A stretch of DNA of 41,814 nt from CAZPAV01 sp964584755 (GCA_964584755.1 CAZPAV010000025.1:1-41814), one strand, 5' to 3'; positions 1 through 10,118 are shown, numbered from the stretch's first letter. Notes: generated by a model not told the origin, from the letters alone. Made by a program: numbers and translations.

Positions 1-527
1 CCTTCTACCTCGACTACGGACCGACCCCCGAGGGCGTGCTGCTGAGGACCCACACCTCGCCGATGCAGGCGCGCTACATGGAACGACACGATCCGCCGGT
101 GTTCGTCGTCGTCCCCGGGCGGGTGTTCCGTCGCGACTCGGACGCCACCCACACGCCGGTATTCCACCAGATCGAGGGCCTGGCCGTCGCCGAGGACATC
201 ACCTTCGCCGACCTCAAGGGGACACTGGCGCACTTCGCCCGCGAGTTCCTCGGTCCGGAGACCGAGACGAAGTTCCTGCCCCACTACTTCCCCTTCACGG
301 AGCCCTCCGCGGAGATGCATGCCCGCGCCGGGGGCGGGTGGCTCGAGCTCCTCGGGTGCGGGATGGTCGACCCGGCGGTGTTCGAACAGGTCGGCTACGA
401 CCCGGAGCGGGTGACGGGCTTCGCCTTCGGCATGGGGGTCGAGCGCCTCGCCATGGTCCGGCACGGCATCGAGGACATCCGTGCTCTCTACGACCCCGAC
501 CTGCGCATCCTGAGGCAGTTCCGATGA
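1..527 (+). CDS. pheS: Phenylalanyl-tRNA synthetase alpha subunit, 3' part
   Basis: Carboxy-terminal part of the catalytic subunit of the (alpha-beta)2 enzyme that charges tRNA-Phe. The gene enters from the left edge; codons are in frame from position 3 and it ends with TGA at 525-527. The class II core is clear: LLRTHTSPMQAR (motif 2 region), FHQIEGLAV, and GCGMVDP followed near the end by GFAFGMGVERLAM (motif 3). The start codon and coiled-coil arm lie outside the window, so nothing suggests a broken gene. The stop codon overlaps the pheT start as ATGA, the usual translationally coupled pheST arrangement. Confidence 0.97.
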   Translation, partial: FYLDYGPTPEGVLLRTHTSPMQARYMERHDPPVFVVVPGRVFRRDSDATHTPVFHQIEGLAVAEDITFADLKGTLAHFAREFLGPETETKFLPHYFPFTEPSAEMHARAGGGWLELLGCGMVDPAVFEQVGYDPERVTGFAFGMGVERLAMVRHGIEDIRALYDPDLRILRQFR

Positions 528-2929
528 AGATCACCCTCGACTGGCTGACCGAGTACGTCGACCTCCCCACGAAGGATCCCGACGCGATCTCCGAGACCCT
601 GGAGAACCTGGGCCACGAGGTCGAGGGGTACGAACGCATCGAGCCGTCCTTCCGCGGCGTCGTGGTGGGCCGCGTCCTCGAGGTGGGGTCGCATCCGGAC
701 GCGGACAAGGTGCGTCGCTGCCTCGTCGACGTCGGAACCGGGGAACCGTCCGAGATCGTCTGCGGCGCCTGGAACTTCGAGGCCGGGGCGCTCGTTCCCG
801 TGGCCCTCCCGGGGGCGGTCCTCGGCGGTGGCGTGACCATCGGGCGTCGCGCCATCAGGGGGATCGTCAGCAACGGGATGATCTGCTCGGAGCGGGAGCT
901 CGAGCTGGGCGAGGACGGCTCGGGGATCATGGTGCTGGACGAGTACCCCGCGGCGGCCGGACGAGTCGGGGAGGATCTCACCACGGTCGTCCCCTTCCCG
1001 CTCCTCGTCCTCGACGTGTCCATCACACCGAACCGACCGGACTGCATGTCCGTCTACGGACTCGCCCGGGAGCTCGCCGCGGCGTACGGAGTGCCGTTGC
1101 GCCGGCCGGACCTGAGCGTCGACGCGCCGGCGCCTCCCGGCGACGCCACCGTGACCATCGCCGACCCGGTGGCCTGTCCACGGTTCGTGGCGCGAGAGGT
1201 CCGGGATCTCCGGAGCGGTCCGTCTCCCCACTGGATGCGGCGCCGGCTGGCCGCCTGCGGGATGCGTCCCATCTCGAACATCGTCGACGCCTCGAACTAC
1301 GCCATGCTCGAGTTCGGCCATCCGACCCACGCCTTCGACCTGGACCGGCTCGGTCCCACCGTCGTGGCGCGGCGAGCACGCCCCGGAGAGCGGATCGTCA
1401 CCCTCGACGGCGTCGAACGCGACCTACGACCCGAGGACGTGGTCGTGGCCGACGCGGATCGGCCCGTGGCCATCGCCGGCATCATGGGTGGTGCCGCGAC
1501 CGAGGTCGACGACACGACGACGCGGGTGCTCATCGAGGCCGCGTACTGGGACCCGGCGAGCATCCTCCTCACCTCGAAGCGTCTCGGGCTGCGCAGCGAG
1601 GCCTCGGCCCGCTTCGAGCGGGGGATGGATCCCAACTTCTGTCCGCCGGCGGCCGACCGCGTCGCCCAGCTCCTCGTCGCCCACGCCGGAGGAACGGTCG
1701 TGGCGGGTCCCATCGACGTCTACCCGGAGCCGATCCTCCCGCGGCGCATCGTCCTCCCCCTCGGGGAGATCCGAAGGGTGCTGGGGATCGAGCTGGAGGC
1801 TCCCCGGGTGGCCGCGCTGCTCGGGAGCATCGGTCTGCAGAGCGCCACGACCGAGGATCCGCTCGTGGTGGAGGTCCCGACCCGCCGTCCCGACGTCCGC
1901 CGCCCGGTCGACCTCGTCGAGGAGGTGGCCCGTCTCCACGGATTCGCCCGCATCCCCGGACGGGTGCGCACCGGCGACGGCGGCGGGCTCCCGGACCCGG
2001 AGGCGCGCCGGCGCCGGCTTCGACAGGTCCTCCTCGGCGCCGGGTACCACGAAGTCGTGAACTTCTCGTTCCTCTCGGACGAGGACCTCGATCGGCTCGG
2101 CCTCCCCGCCGGGGATCCGCTCCGGGACGCCGTCGCCCTCACGAATCCCCTCAGCGACGAGGAGGGGGTGCTTCGAACGACCCTCCTCCCGGGTCTGCTG
2201 CGCGCCGCCGCCACCAACCAGGGGCGACAGGTCGGCGACCCGGTGCGGCTGTTCGAAACGGGGAAGGTCTTCCTCCGGGGTGACGACGAGCTCCCCGACC
2301 AACCCGACCGGCTCGCCTTCGTGGCGGTCGGGCGCGCCGGGAGGAACTGGGGCGCCCCGGGTCGGGAGATCGACGTGTTCGACGGTCTCGGCGTGTGGGA
2401 GCTCCTCGTCGGCGAGTTCGACCTCGAGGGCGCCCGCAGGGAGGCCGCCACCGCCCCCGCCTTCCATCCCGGCCGCTGCGCCGCCCTCCTCCTCGGTGAC
2501 CGGCGGATCGGTGTCGTCGGCGAGATCCACCCGCAGGTCGCCGATCGCTTCGGAGTGGCCGGCCGGGTCGTCGCCGGCGAGCTCGCGCTCGGCCCCGTGG
2601 CGGATCCTCGTGAGGCGTGGCGGTTCCACCCGCCGAGCACGTACCCGCCGGTGATCTTCGATCTGGCCTTCGCGCTGCCCGACACGGTGCCGGCCGGCCG
2701 GGTCCTCACCGTCATCGAGGAGGCCGGAGGTGACCTCCTCGAGCGCGGGGAGCTCTTCGACGTGTTCCGGGGGCCCTCGGTCGGCGCGGGACGGAAGAGC
2801 GTCGCGGTGCGGATCGTTCTCCGTGCCGCCGACCGGACCCTGGAGGAGTCCGAGGCGGCGGAGGTGCGGCGGGCGATCGTGGCGGCGGTCGAGACCGCCA
2901 CGGGCGCGGAGTTGAGGGGGTCGGTGTGA
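524..2929 (+). CDS. pheT: Phenylalanyl-tRNA synthetase beta subunit
   Basis: Non-catalytic partner of PheS, also carrying tRNA-binding and editing domains. It is 801 aa, normal for bacterial PheT. It starts MKITLDWLTEYVDLP at the ATG overlapping the pheS stop. In order it has an N-terminal domain, an OB-fold tRNA-binding domain (about residues 40-150, with HPDADKV), a B3/B4 editing domain (about 215-370, including NPRPDC-like NRPDC and FGHPTHAFD), B5, a catalytic-like core, and a C-terminal FDX-ACB anticodon-binding domain (about 705-800, beginning YPPVIFDLAF). An open frame extends upstream of 524, but that part is pheS read out of frame. Its TGA overlaps the next start as GTGA. Confidence 0.97.
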   Translation: MKITLDWLTEYVDLPTKDPDAISETLENLGHEVEGYERIEPSFRGVVVGRVLEVGSHPDADKVRRCLVDVGTGEPSEIVCGAWNFEAGALVPVALPGAVLGGGVTIGRRAIRGIVSNGMICSERELELGEDGSGIMVLDEYPAAAGRVGEDLTTVVPFPLLVLDVSITPNRPDCMSVYGLARELAAAYGVPLRRPDLSVDAPAPPGDATVTIADPVACPRFVAREVRDLRSGPSPHWMRRRLAACGMRPISNIVDASNYAMLEFGHPTHAFDLDRLGPTVVARRARPGERIVTLDGVERDLRPEDVVVADADRPVAIAGIMGGAATEVDDTTTRVLIEAAYWDPASILLTSKRLGLRSEASARFERGMDPNFCPPAADRVAQLLVAHAGGTVVAGPIDVYPEPILPRRIVLPLGEIRRVLGIELEAPRVAALLGSIGLQSATTEDPLVVEVPTRRPDVRRPVDLVEEVARLHGFARIPGRVRTGDGGGLPDPEARRRRLRQVLLGAGYHEVVNFSFLSDEDLDRLGLPAGDPLRDAVALTNPLSDEEGVLRTTLLPGLLRAAATNQGRQVGDPVRLFETGKVFLRGDDELPDQPDRLAFVAVGRAGRNWGAPGREIDVFDGLGVWELLVGEFDLEGARREAATAPAFHPGRCAALLLGDRRIGVVGEIHPQVADRFGVAGRVVAGELALGPVADPREAWRFHPPSTYPPVIFDLAFALPDTVPAGRVLTVIEEAGGDLLERGELFDVFRGPSVGAGRKSVAVRIVLRAADRTLEESEAAEVRRAIVAAVETATGAELRGSV

Positions 2930-3843
2930 GCGATCTCCTCCTCGTCACCGACCTGGGGCGCGAGGGCGTGTCGGCGGTCCTCGAGACGGCGGCGCGGGTG
3001 AAGGCCGACCCGGCTTCGGTCGCCGGATCCCTCGCCGGACGCCGGATCGGCCTGTACTTCGAGAAGCCCTCCACGAGGACGCGGGTCTCCTCGGAGGTGG
3101 CGGCGTTCGACCTCGGAGCCCACGCCGTCGTCCTGACGCGCGGTGAGGTGGGTCTCGGTGAGCGGGAGGCCGTGGAGGACGTCGCCCGCGTCCTGGACCG
3201 CTACCTCGACCTCCTGGCGTTCCGGGTGTTCGAGCACCGCCACCTCGAGAAGCTCGCGGCGTGCGCCCGCGCCCCGGTGGTGAACCTGCTCTCCGACCTG
3301 GCGCATCCGTGTCAGGCGCTCGCCGATCTCCAGACGATCGCGGAGCACCGTCCGCTGCCCGGGACACGGGTGGCGTACCTGGGGGACGGGAACAACGTCT
3401 GCCACTCGCTCCTCCTCGCGGGGGCGCTCGTCGGGATGGAGGTGCGCGTCGCCCATCCCCCCGGGTACGCGCCGGCTCCCGAGATCGTGGCCCGAGCTCG
3501 CGAGCTCGCCGCCGACGTCGGGGGGACGATCGTCGTCGGTACCGAGGTGGAGGCGGCGGTCGCGGGCGCCGACGTCGTCTACACGGACGTCTGGGCCTCC
3601 ATGGGACAGGAGGGGGAGGCGGCGGCGCGACGCGCCGCCTTCGTCCCGTACCGCGTGGACGGGGCCGTGTTCGCCGCGGCACGGGAGGACGCCATCTTCC
3701 TGCACTGCCTCCCGGCCCATCGTGGCGAGGAGGTGACCGCGGAGGTCCTCGAGCACCCGCGTTCCCGGGTCTTCGACCAGGCGGAGAATCGGCTCCATGC
3801 CTTCAAGGCACTCCTCCTCACGCTGCTGGAGGGGCACCACTGA
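2926..3843 (+). CDS. argF: Ornithine carbamoyltransferase
   Basis: Catalyses carbamoyl phosphate + ornithine to citrulline in arginine synthesis. It is 305 aa, the usual length. The carbamoyl-phosphate loop STRTR is at residues 49-53, HPCQ at 127-130, DGNN at 154-157, and the ornithine-side HCLP at 260-263. The GTG start overlaps the pheT stop (GTGA), so it is probably co-translated with pheT. No other arg genes are beside it. In Mycobacterium the whole arg cluster lies near pheST, so this may be a remnant of that arrangement. Knotted transcarbamylase relatives exist, but the motifs fit ArgF. Confidence 0.95.
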   Translation: MSDLLLVTDLGREGVSAVLETAARVKADPASVAGSLAGRRIGLYFEKPSTRTRVSSEVAAFDLGAHAVVLTRGEVGLGEREAVEDVARVLDRYLDLLAFRVFEHRHLEKLAACARAPVVNLLSDLAHPCQALADLQTIAEHRPLPGTRVAYLGDGNNVCHSLLLAGALVGMEVRVAHPPGYAPAPEIVARARELAADVGGTIVVGTEVEAAVAGADVVYTDVWASMGQEGEAAARRAAFVPYRVDGAVFAAAREDAIFLHCLPAHRGEEVTAEVLEHPRSRVFDQAENRLHAFKALLLTLLEGHH

Positions 3844-3869
3844 CCGCGACGGACCCACCCGGGAGCCCG

Positions 3870-4421
3870 GTGGAGCTCCTCGCCGGTGTGGACGTGGCGA
3901 GCATCGCCCGCAGCCTCCTGGGCTGGCGTCTCCGCTCCGAGATCGGGGAGGCGCCCACCGAGGTCCGGATCACCGAGGTGGAGGCGTACGGCGGTGCGGA
4001 CGACCCTGCCAGTCATGCCCATCGGGGGCCGACCCGGCGCAACGTGACGATGTTCGGGCCGCCGGGCCGGCTGTACGTGTACCGCTCCTACGGGGTGCAC
4101 TGGTGTCTCAACGTCGTCACCGGGCCCGAAGGTGTCGCCTCCGCGGTGCTGCTGCGGGGAGCGGTGCCGCTCGTCGGTGAGGAGATCATGCGACGGCGGC
4201 GGCATCGGGCCGACCATCTCCTCGACGGGCCGGGCAAGCTGGCGCAGGCGCTCGGGGTGACGGGGCGCGAGGACGGCGGTGATCTCTTCGCCGGTCCCGT
4301 CCGGCTCATCCCGGGGCGGCTCGCGGAGGGTTGGCGGGTGCAGGTGACGCCGCGGGTGGGAATCACCCGCGCCCGGGAGCGACGGTGGCGCTTCCTCGCG
4401 AGGCCGCGGCTCAGGGATTGA
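3870..4421 (+). CDS. 3-methyladenine DNA glycosylase (AAG/MPG family)
   Basis: Base-excision repair glycosylase that removes alkylated purines such as 3-methyladenine. It is 183 aa from GTG 3870. The family core is plain: ITEVEAYGG with the catalytic Glu, SHAHRGPTRRNVTMFGPPGRLYVYRSYGVHWCLNVV (described here as SHA...RN..MF and YVYRSYG), VLLRGAVPL, and GPGKLAQALGVT. Start choice is open. GTG 3870 has GGGAG four bases upstream. A CTG at 3840 overlaps the argF stop as CTGA, has GGAGGGG five bases upstream, and would add 10 residues. It converges with the penicillin-binding protein gene and overlaps it by 11 bp. The neighbouring tyrS matches the mpg-tyrS pair of mycobacteria. Confidence 0.92.
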   Translation: MELLAGVDVASIARSLLGWRLRSEIGEAPTEVRITEVEAYGGADDPASHAHRGPTRRNVTMFGPPGRLYVYRSYGVHWCLNVVTGPEGVASAVLLRGAVPLVGEEIMRRRRHRADHLLDGPGKLAQALGVTGREDGGDLFAGPVRLIPGRLAEGWRVQVTPRVGITRARERRWRFLARPRLRD

Positions 4422-6786
4422 CCCAGACGGTCACCCGCTCGGGGAGCGCCGCGCCCGCCGGGGGCTCCTGCTTCCAGACGAGTCCGCGGCGGGCGGCCGC
4501 CTGCTCGGGGTCGGCCTCGGGGAGGAGGACGGGGTCCCAGGGGACGGCGAGGGCGGTGAGACGGTCGGCGACGACCGGGAGCGGGAGGCCGAGGAGCGCC
4601 GGCATGGTCGTCCCGGGGGCGCGGCCGGCCAGGGTGAGCCGCACCGGTCCGGCGGGAAGGGCGCTGCCGGGGGCGGGATCCTGGGCGACGACCGTGCCCT
4701 CGGGTCCGTCCGCCTCGGCATCCCAGGTCACCACCGCCACGAGCCCCCGATCGCCGAGGCGGGTTCCCGCCTCGCCCAGGTCGAAGCCGACGAGGGCGGG
4801 GACTCCCTTGGCGTCGGCCGCACCGACCGGCGTGCCGGGCGCACCGCAGACGCCGGCGGGAACGCGGTCGGCGGGGAGGCGGATCTCGTGCACGTGGGCG
4901 GTCGGGCATCCCGGGCCGGCGAGGAGCCCCGTCGTCGTGTCGATGGGGACCGTGACGAATCCGTCGTGGCCGACGGCGGGGAGCGGCGCCGAGGGGAGAT
5001 CGGCGAGGACGGTGGCGGCGAAGCGGGCCCAGATCCATGCCGGCCACGTGCCCCCCGTGACGGTGAACGGCGTCCGCGGCGGCTCCATGGGGATGGACCC
5101 GCGCGGATACCCCACCCACACCGCGGCGGAGAGCCCGGCCGTGTACCCGACGAACCAGGCGTCGACGTCGTCCTGGGTCGTTCCGGTCTTCCCGGCCACG
5201 GGGCGTCCGATCCAGGCCTGGATCCCGGTTCCACGACGGACCACCTCCTCGAGCGCTCGGGTCACGTCGTCGGCGACGGCCCGGCTCACCGCCTCCGTCA
5301 CGACGGGGATCTCGTCGTAGAGGTCGACGCCGTCGGCGTCCTCGATCCTCGTCACGAAGACCGGATCGACGTGGGTGCCTCCGGCGGCGAACGTCCCGTA
5401 CGCCGAGGCCATGTCGAGCACGGTCACCTCCTGGGCTCCCAGTGCCAGACCGTGGTAGGGCAGGAGCGGGGTGGTGATGCCCGCGGCCGCCGCCACGGCG
5501 GCGACCTGCCGCGGTCCGACGAGGTCGATGAGTCGGGCGTACACCGCGTTCACCGAGAAGACCGTCGCCTCCTCGAGCGTCAGATCGGGGAACGTCTCGC
5601 CGGCGTAGTTCTCCACGGTCCATGGGCCCGACGGAGTGGTGATCGTCACCGTGCGTCCGGCGGGGAGGACCGTGTCGAGACGGAGGCCGTGCTCGAGTGC
5701 GGCGGCGAGGACGAAGGGCTTGAACGCCGAACCGGCCTGCCGCCGCCCGCGGGTGGCGAGGTCGAAACGCGCCACCGGATCCCGGGGATCGTAGAAGTCC
5801 CGTCCCCCGACGAGCGCGAGGACGTGTCCGGTCCGGGGATCGAGGGCGGCGAGCGCCGCGGCGGGACCGTCGTCGGGGAGGACGGAGGCGACAGCCCGCT
5901 CGGCCGCGTCCTGGGCGGCGGGGTCGAGGGTCGTGTAGATGCGGAGCCCTCCCTCGCGGAGGAGCCGGGCGCGCGCCTCGGGGGTGGCTCCGAGCGCCGG
6001 CTCGCGCAGGAGGCGCCGGCGGACCTCGGCGGTGAAGTAGGGGTAGCGGTCCCGAGTCGCAGTCCGATCCTGGAGACGCAGCGGCTCGGCAGCCGCGGCC
6101 GCCGCCGCGTCGGGGGCGATCCAACCGAGCGCGACCATCTTGTCGAGGACGGCACGACGCCGCCGCAGGGCCCGATCGGGGTGCGTGTAGGGATCGGCCC
6201 GGGTCGGAGCGCGGATGAGGCCCGCCAGGAGCGCGGACTCGGCAAGTTCCAGGGAGCGGACGTCCTTGCCGAAGTACGTCTCGGCCGCGGCGCCCACCCC
6301 GTAGGCGCCGGCACCGAAGTACACGGTGTTGAGGTAGTGCTCGAGGATGCGCTCCTTGTCGAGTCCACGTTCGAGACGGAGCGCCAGCACGGCCTCGCGG
6401 AGCTTCCGATCGAGGCCCACGTCGGCGGAGAGGACGACGTTCTTGAGGTACTGCTGGGTGATCGTCGATCCACCCTGGACGACGTCGCCCGCGGCGACGT
6501 CGGCGACGAGCGCCCGTCCGATCGCCCGCAGATCCACCCCTCGGTGCTCCCAGAAGCGCTCGTCCTCGACCGCGACGACGGCATCGACGAGGGAGCGGGG
6601 GAGGTCGTCGTAGGTGACGGGCCTCCGGTTCTCCTCGGCGTGCCAGCGGGCGATGACGGTGCCGTCCGCGGCGTAGACGACGGTCGTCAGGGGCCGATCG
6701 CCGAGACCGGGATCGGGGAGCGGCGTGACCGTGCAGGCGGTGGCGAGCCCGGCGAGGAGGAGGCCCGGGAGGAGCCGGCGGCGCAT
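4411..6786 (-). CDS. Class A penicillin-binding protein with two C-terminal PASTA-like repeats
   Basis: Bifunctional peptidoglycan synthase on the outer face of the membrane, 791 aa. The GT51 glycosyltransferase domain has EDERFWEHRGVD near residues 72-83 and GGSTITQQ near 104-112. The transpeptidase domain has SxxK (SAFK, about 350), SVN, and KTGTT (about 530). Two PASTA-like repeats follow from about residue 650. The N-terminus MRRRLLPGLLLAGLATAC looks like a lipoprotein signal with Cys18, rather than the long transmembrane anchor usual for class A enzymes. ATG 6786 follows a TATCCT -10 box by six bases, so the mRNA is probably leaderless. It is divergent from tyrS with 51 bp between. Confidence 0.93.
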   Translation of the reverse strand: MRRRLLPGLLLAGLATACTVTPLPDPGLGDRPLTTVVYAADGTVIARWHAEENRRPVTYDDLPRSLVDAVVAVEDERFWEHRGVDLRAIGRALVADVAAGDVVQGGSTITQQYLKNVVLSADVGLDRKLREAVLALRLERGLDKERILEHYLNTVYFGAGAYGVGAAAETYFGKDVRSLELAESALLAGLIRAPTRADPYTHPDRALRRRRAVLDKMVALGWIAPDAAAAAAAEPLRLQDRTATRDRYPYFTAEVRRRLLREPALGATPEARARLLREGGLRIYTTLDPAAQDAAERAVASVLPDDGPAAALAALDPRTGHVLALVGGRDFYDPRDPVARFDLATRGRRQAGSAFKPFVLAAALEHGLRLDTVLPAGRTVTITTPSGPWTVENYAGETFPDLTLEEATVFSVNAVYARLIDLVGPRQVAAVAAAAGITTPLLPYHGLALGAQEVTVLDMASAYGTFAAGGTHVDPVFVTRIEDADGVDLYDEIPVVTEAVSRAVADDVTRALEEVVRRGTGIQAWIGRPVAGKTGTTQDDVDAWFVGYTAGLSAAVWVGYPRGSIPMEPPRTPFTVTGGTWPAWIWARFAATVLADLPSAPLPAVGHDGFVTVPIDTTTGLLAGPGCPTAHVHEIRLPADRVPAGVCGAPGTPVGAADAKGVPALVGFDLGEAGTRLGDRGLVAVVTWDAEADGPEGTVVAQDPAPGSALPAGPVRLTLAGRAPGTTMPALLGLPLPVVADRLTALAVPWDPVLLPEADPEQAAARRGLVWKQEPPAGAALPERVTVWVNP

Positions 6787-6792
6787 CCGGTG

Positions 6793-6798
6793 AGGATA
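6793..6798 (-). promoter_or_regulatory. -10 box (TATCCT) of the penicillin-binding protein gene
   Basis: TATCCT on the minus strand ends six bases before the ATG at 6786, with no Shine-Dalgarno between. This fits a leaderless transcript. No convincing -35 was seen. Confidence 0.6.
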
Positions 6799-6822
6799 GT
6801 GGGAGCGGGCGCGCGTGGCCGC

Positions 6823-6828
6823 TACCCT
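6823..6828 (+). promoter_or_regulatory. -10 box (TACCCT) of tyrS
   Basis: TACCCT lies nine bases before the tyrS ATG at 6838, with no ribosome binding site between. It faces the opposite way to the -10 box at 6793-6798, so two divergent, near-leaderless promoters share a 51-bp gap. Confidence 0.55.
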
Positions 6829-6837
6829 CACGCTCCC

Positions 6838-8040
6838 ATGCGACCTGCGGCCGAGCAGTACGCCCACCTCACGCGCACCACCGAGGTCACCCTCCCGGAA
6901 GGGGAGCTCCTGGCGCGCCTCGAAGAAGGCCGGCCGCTGCGCGTGAAGCTCGGCGTGGACCCCACCGCGCCCGACGTCACGCTCGGGTGGGCCGTCGTGT
7001 TCGACCTCCTGCGCCGATTCCAGGAGCTGGGGCACACGGCCGTCCTCATCCTGGGCGACTTCACCGCCCAGGTCGGGGACCCGTCACAGCGCGGCGAGAC
7101 GCGCCGCCGCCTCGCCGCCGAGGAGGTCGGCGGGTACGTCTCCCGCTGCCTCCCCGTCATCCGGGAGCTGCTCCTTCCGGAGCATCTGGAGATCCGGCGC
7201 AACTCGGAGTGGCTGGCACGGATGGACATGCACGACGTCCTCGATCTCACCGCGAAGGTGACCGTGGCCCGCATCATGGATCGGGAGGACTTCACGCGCC
7301 GCTGGGAGGCACACGAGCCGATCTCCATGATCGAGTTCCTCTACCCGCTCCTCCAGGGAATGGACTCGGTGGCCGTCCACGCCGACGTCGAGATCGGCGG
7401 TGCCGACCAGCTCTGGAACCTCCTCGTGGGGAGGGAGCTCCAGGAACGGTACGGCCAGCGTCCGCAGTGCGTGGCCACGGTGCCACTCCTCGTCGGGACC
7501 GACGGTCGGCGCAAGATGTCCCAGTCCTTCGGGAACTACGTCTCCGTGCGTGATCCCGCCCCGGAGATGTTCGGGAAGGTCATGTCGCTCCCCGACGAGG
7601 CCATGCCCGAGTGGTTCCTCCTCGCCGCCGCCGCCGATCCCTCCGAGGTGGAAGGGATCGCCGCGGGGCTCCGTGACGGCACCCGGCACCCGGGTGCGAC
7701 GAAACGGGAGCTGGCGCGCCGCGTGGTCGCCCGCTACTGGGGTGAGGACGCGGCCCGGGAGGCGGAGGCCGCCTTCGACCGGATCTTCGTCGCGAAGGAG
7801 GCGCCGGCCGAGGTGCCGCTGTTCCCCCTCCCGGACGGAGACCCGGTGTGGCTGCCGGGGCTGCTCGCCGGGGCGGGTCTCGTGGCCTCGAACGGCGAGG
7901 GCCGGCGTCTCGTCGCCCAGGGGGCGGTGCGGGTGGCCGGGAGGAAGGTCGCCGAGGAGCACCTGGCTCGGAGCGAGCTCGAGGGACGGGTGGTGCGGGT
8001 CGGGAAGCGCCGGTTCGCCCGCTTCGCGACCCCCGCTTGA
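6838..8040 (+). CDS. tyrS: Tyrosyl-tRNA synthetase
   Basis: Class I synthetase that charges tRNA-Tyr, 400 aa. The Rossmann catalytic domain contains LGVDPTAPDVTLGWAV, GDFTAQVGDPS and the KMSKS-type loop KMSQS at residues 226-230. A C-terminal S4 RNA-binding domain covers about residues 330-395 (SNGEGRRLVAQGAVRV). The HIGH-type signature, normally HLGH in this subfamily, reads TLGW at residues 48-51, so both histidines are missing. The rest of the protein looks intact and under constraint. The start is the ATG just after the -10 box at 6823-6828. The rrn operon follows about 380 bp downstream. Confidence 0.95.
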   Translation: MRPAAEQYAHLTRTTEVTLPEGELLARLEEGRPLRVKLGVDPTAPDVTLGWAVVFDLLRRFQELGHTAVLILGDFTAQVGDPSQRGETRRRLAAEEVGGYVSRCLPVIRELLLPEHLEIRRNSEWLARMDMHDVLDLTAKVTVARIMDREDFTRRWEAHEPISMIEFLYPLLQGMDSVAVHADVEIGGADQLWNLLVGRELQERYGQRPQCVATVPLLVGTDGRRKMSQSFGNYVSVRDPAPEMFGKVMSLPDEAMPEWFLLAAAADPSEVEGIAAGLRDGTRHPGATKRELARRVVARYWGEDAAREAEAAFDRIFVAKEAPAEVPLFPLPDGDPVWLPGLLAGAGLVASNGEGRRLVAQGAVRVAGRKVAEEHLARSELEGRVVRVGKRRFARFATPA

Positions 8041-8045
8041 GGCGC

Positions 8046-8124
8046 GGTCGGTGGAGCCGGCAGCGGAGTTGCGTCGCTGGCCGGGCCATGCCAGACTGAC
8101 GGCTCCGCCGACCCGCCGGGTCGG
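8046..8124 (+). terminator. Inverted repeats after tyrS, possible terminator
   Basis: An outer imperfect repeat pairs 8046-8059 with 8100-8113 (13 of 14). It encloses a CAGCG/CGCTG hairpin and a CTGGC/GCCAG hairpin. Overlapping its right arm is a perfect CCGACCC (8108-8114) / GGGTCGG (8118-8124) stem with loop GCC. A G-run rather than a U-run follows, so intrinsic termination is uncertain. It may simply be folded mRNA end or processing structure. Confidence 0.35.
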
Positions 8125-8152
8125 GGGGGTGCCGTTCGCTCGTGGCGGTGCC

Positions 8153-8158
8153 TATACT
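8153..8158 (+). promoter_or_regulatory. Candidate rrn promoter -10 box TATACT
   Basis: TATACT is the best -10 match upstream of the 16S gene and lies about 50 bases before the boxA-like element. No good -35 hexamer sits 16-18 bases upstream, so this is tentative. Confidence 0.4.
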
Positions 8159-8202
8159 TCGAGGTCCTGCCGGTGGGGCGAAGCTGCGCCACCGAGAACC
8201 GG

Positions 8203-8217
8203 GCTCCTTGACAACTG
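8203..8217 (+). promoter_or_regulatory. boxA-like antitermination element, 16S leader
   Basis: GCTCCTTGACAACTG resembles the boxA family (TGCTCTTTGAxAACTG). A second copy lies before the 23S gene at 10119-10134. Its position directly before the processing stem matches other bacterial rrn leaders. The embedded TTGACA has no -10 partner. Confidence 0.55.
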
Positions 8218-8228
8218 AACAGCGTGCC
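8214..8228 (+). other. Left arm of the 16S precursor processing stem
   Basis: ACTGAACAGCGTGCC is exactly complementary to 10059-10073 in the 16S-23S spacer. The 15-bp stem would loop out the 16S precursor for RNase III-type cleavage. Confidence 0.75.
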
Positions 8229-8336
8229 AAAAGCCAAGCAGGCGCTCGGACGGACCGCCGGTCTCCGGTCGGGTCGGACGAGCGCACACAAGCCAGGGAC
8301 CGTGCCACGAGAGGACCCCGTCCTCGGTACGGTCCA

Positions 8337-8358
8337 GATCGCACCCTCGGGTGCGATC
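8337..8358 (+). other. Strong hairpin in the rrn leader
   Basis: GATCGCACCC (8337-8346) and GGGTGCGATC (8349-8358) form a perfect 10-bp stem with a two-base loop, followed by GTCCTTT. It could be a leader structure read through with boxA-dependent antitermination, or a weak terminator. The sequence does not decide between these. Confidence 0.45.
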
Positions 8359-8417
8359 GTCCTTTGAGGGATGGAACCCAGATCCCATGGATGGATCCGG
8401 ACTCATCCCATCGTATT

Positions 8418-9944
<1,527 letters not shown>

Positions 9945-10118
9945 CTAAGGAGCGCACGAGCGGCCGGGTCTCCACCGGCCGCGATGCTCTGAGGTGGATC
10001 TGCTGGCTATTCGGTCGGGAGGTGTCGAACTCCACGGGAGATCGGCACGGAACGTCCGGGCACGCTGTTCAGTCGTGAGGGAGTCCGGGACGGCCGGAAG
10101 GCCGTGCGGGCTACTTCG

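Larger units (their letters stand above)
8041..8417 (+). other. rrn promoter and leader region between tyrS and 16S
   Basis: No protein or tRNA gene is visible in these 377 bases. It holds, in order: a structured stretch just after tyrS (8046-8124), one -10-like TATACT, a boxA-like element, the left arm of the 16S processing stem, and a strong hairpin at 8337-8358. The last roughly 60 bases run into the mature 16S 5' end. Confidence 0.7.

Noticed and set aside
1720..3858. Very long antisense frames opposite argF/pheT and likewise around 4088-6124, 16034-17776, 27507-29114 and 32539-34647.
   Set aside because: Low-complexity Arg/Pro/Gly-rich translations caused by high GC; the sense frames hold clear conserved proteins.
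8208..8213. TTGACA as a -35 box of an rrn promoter.
   Set aside because: No -10 sequence 16-18 bases downstream; it is part of the boxA-like element and abuts the processing stem.
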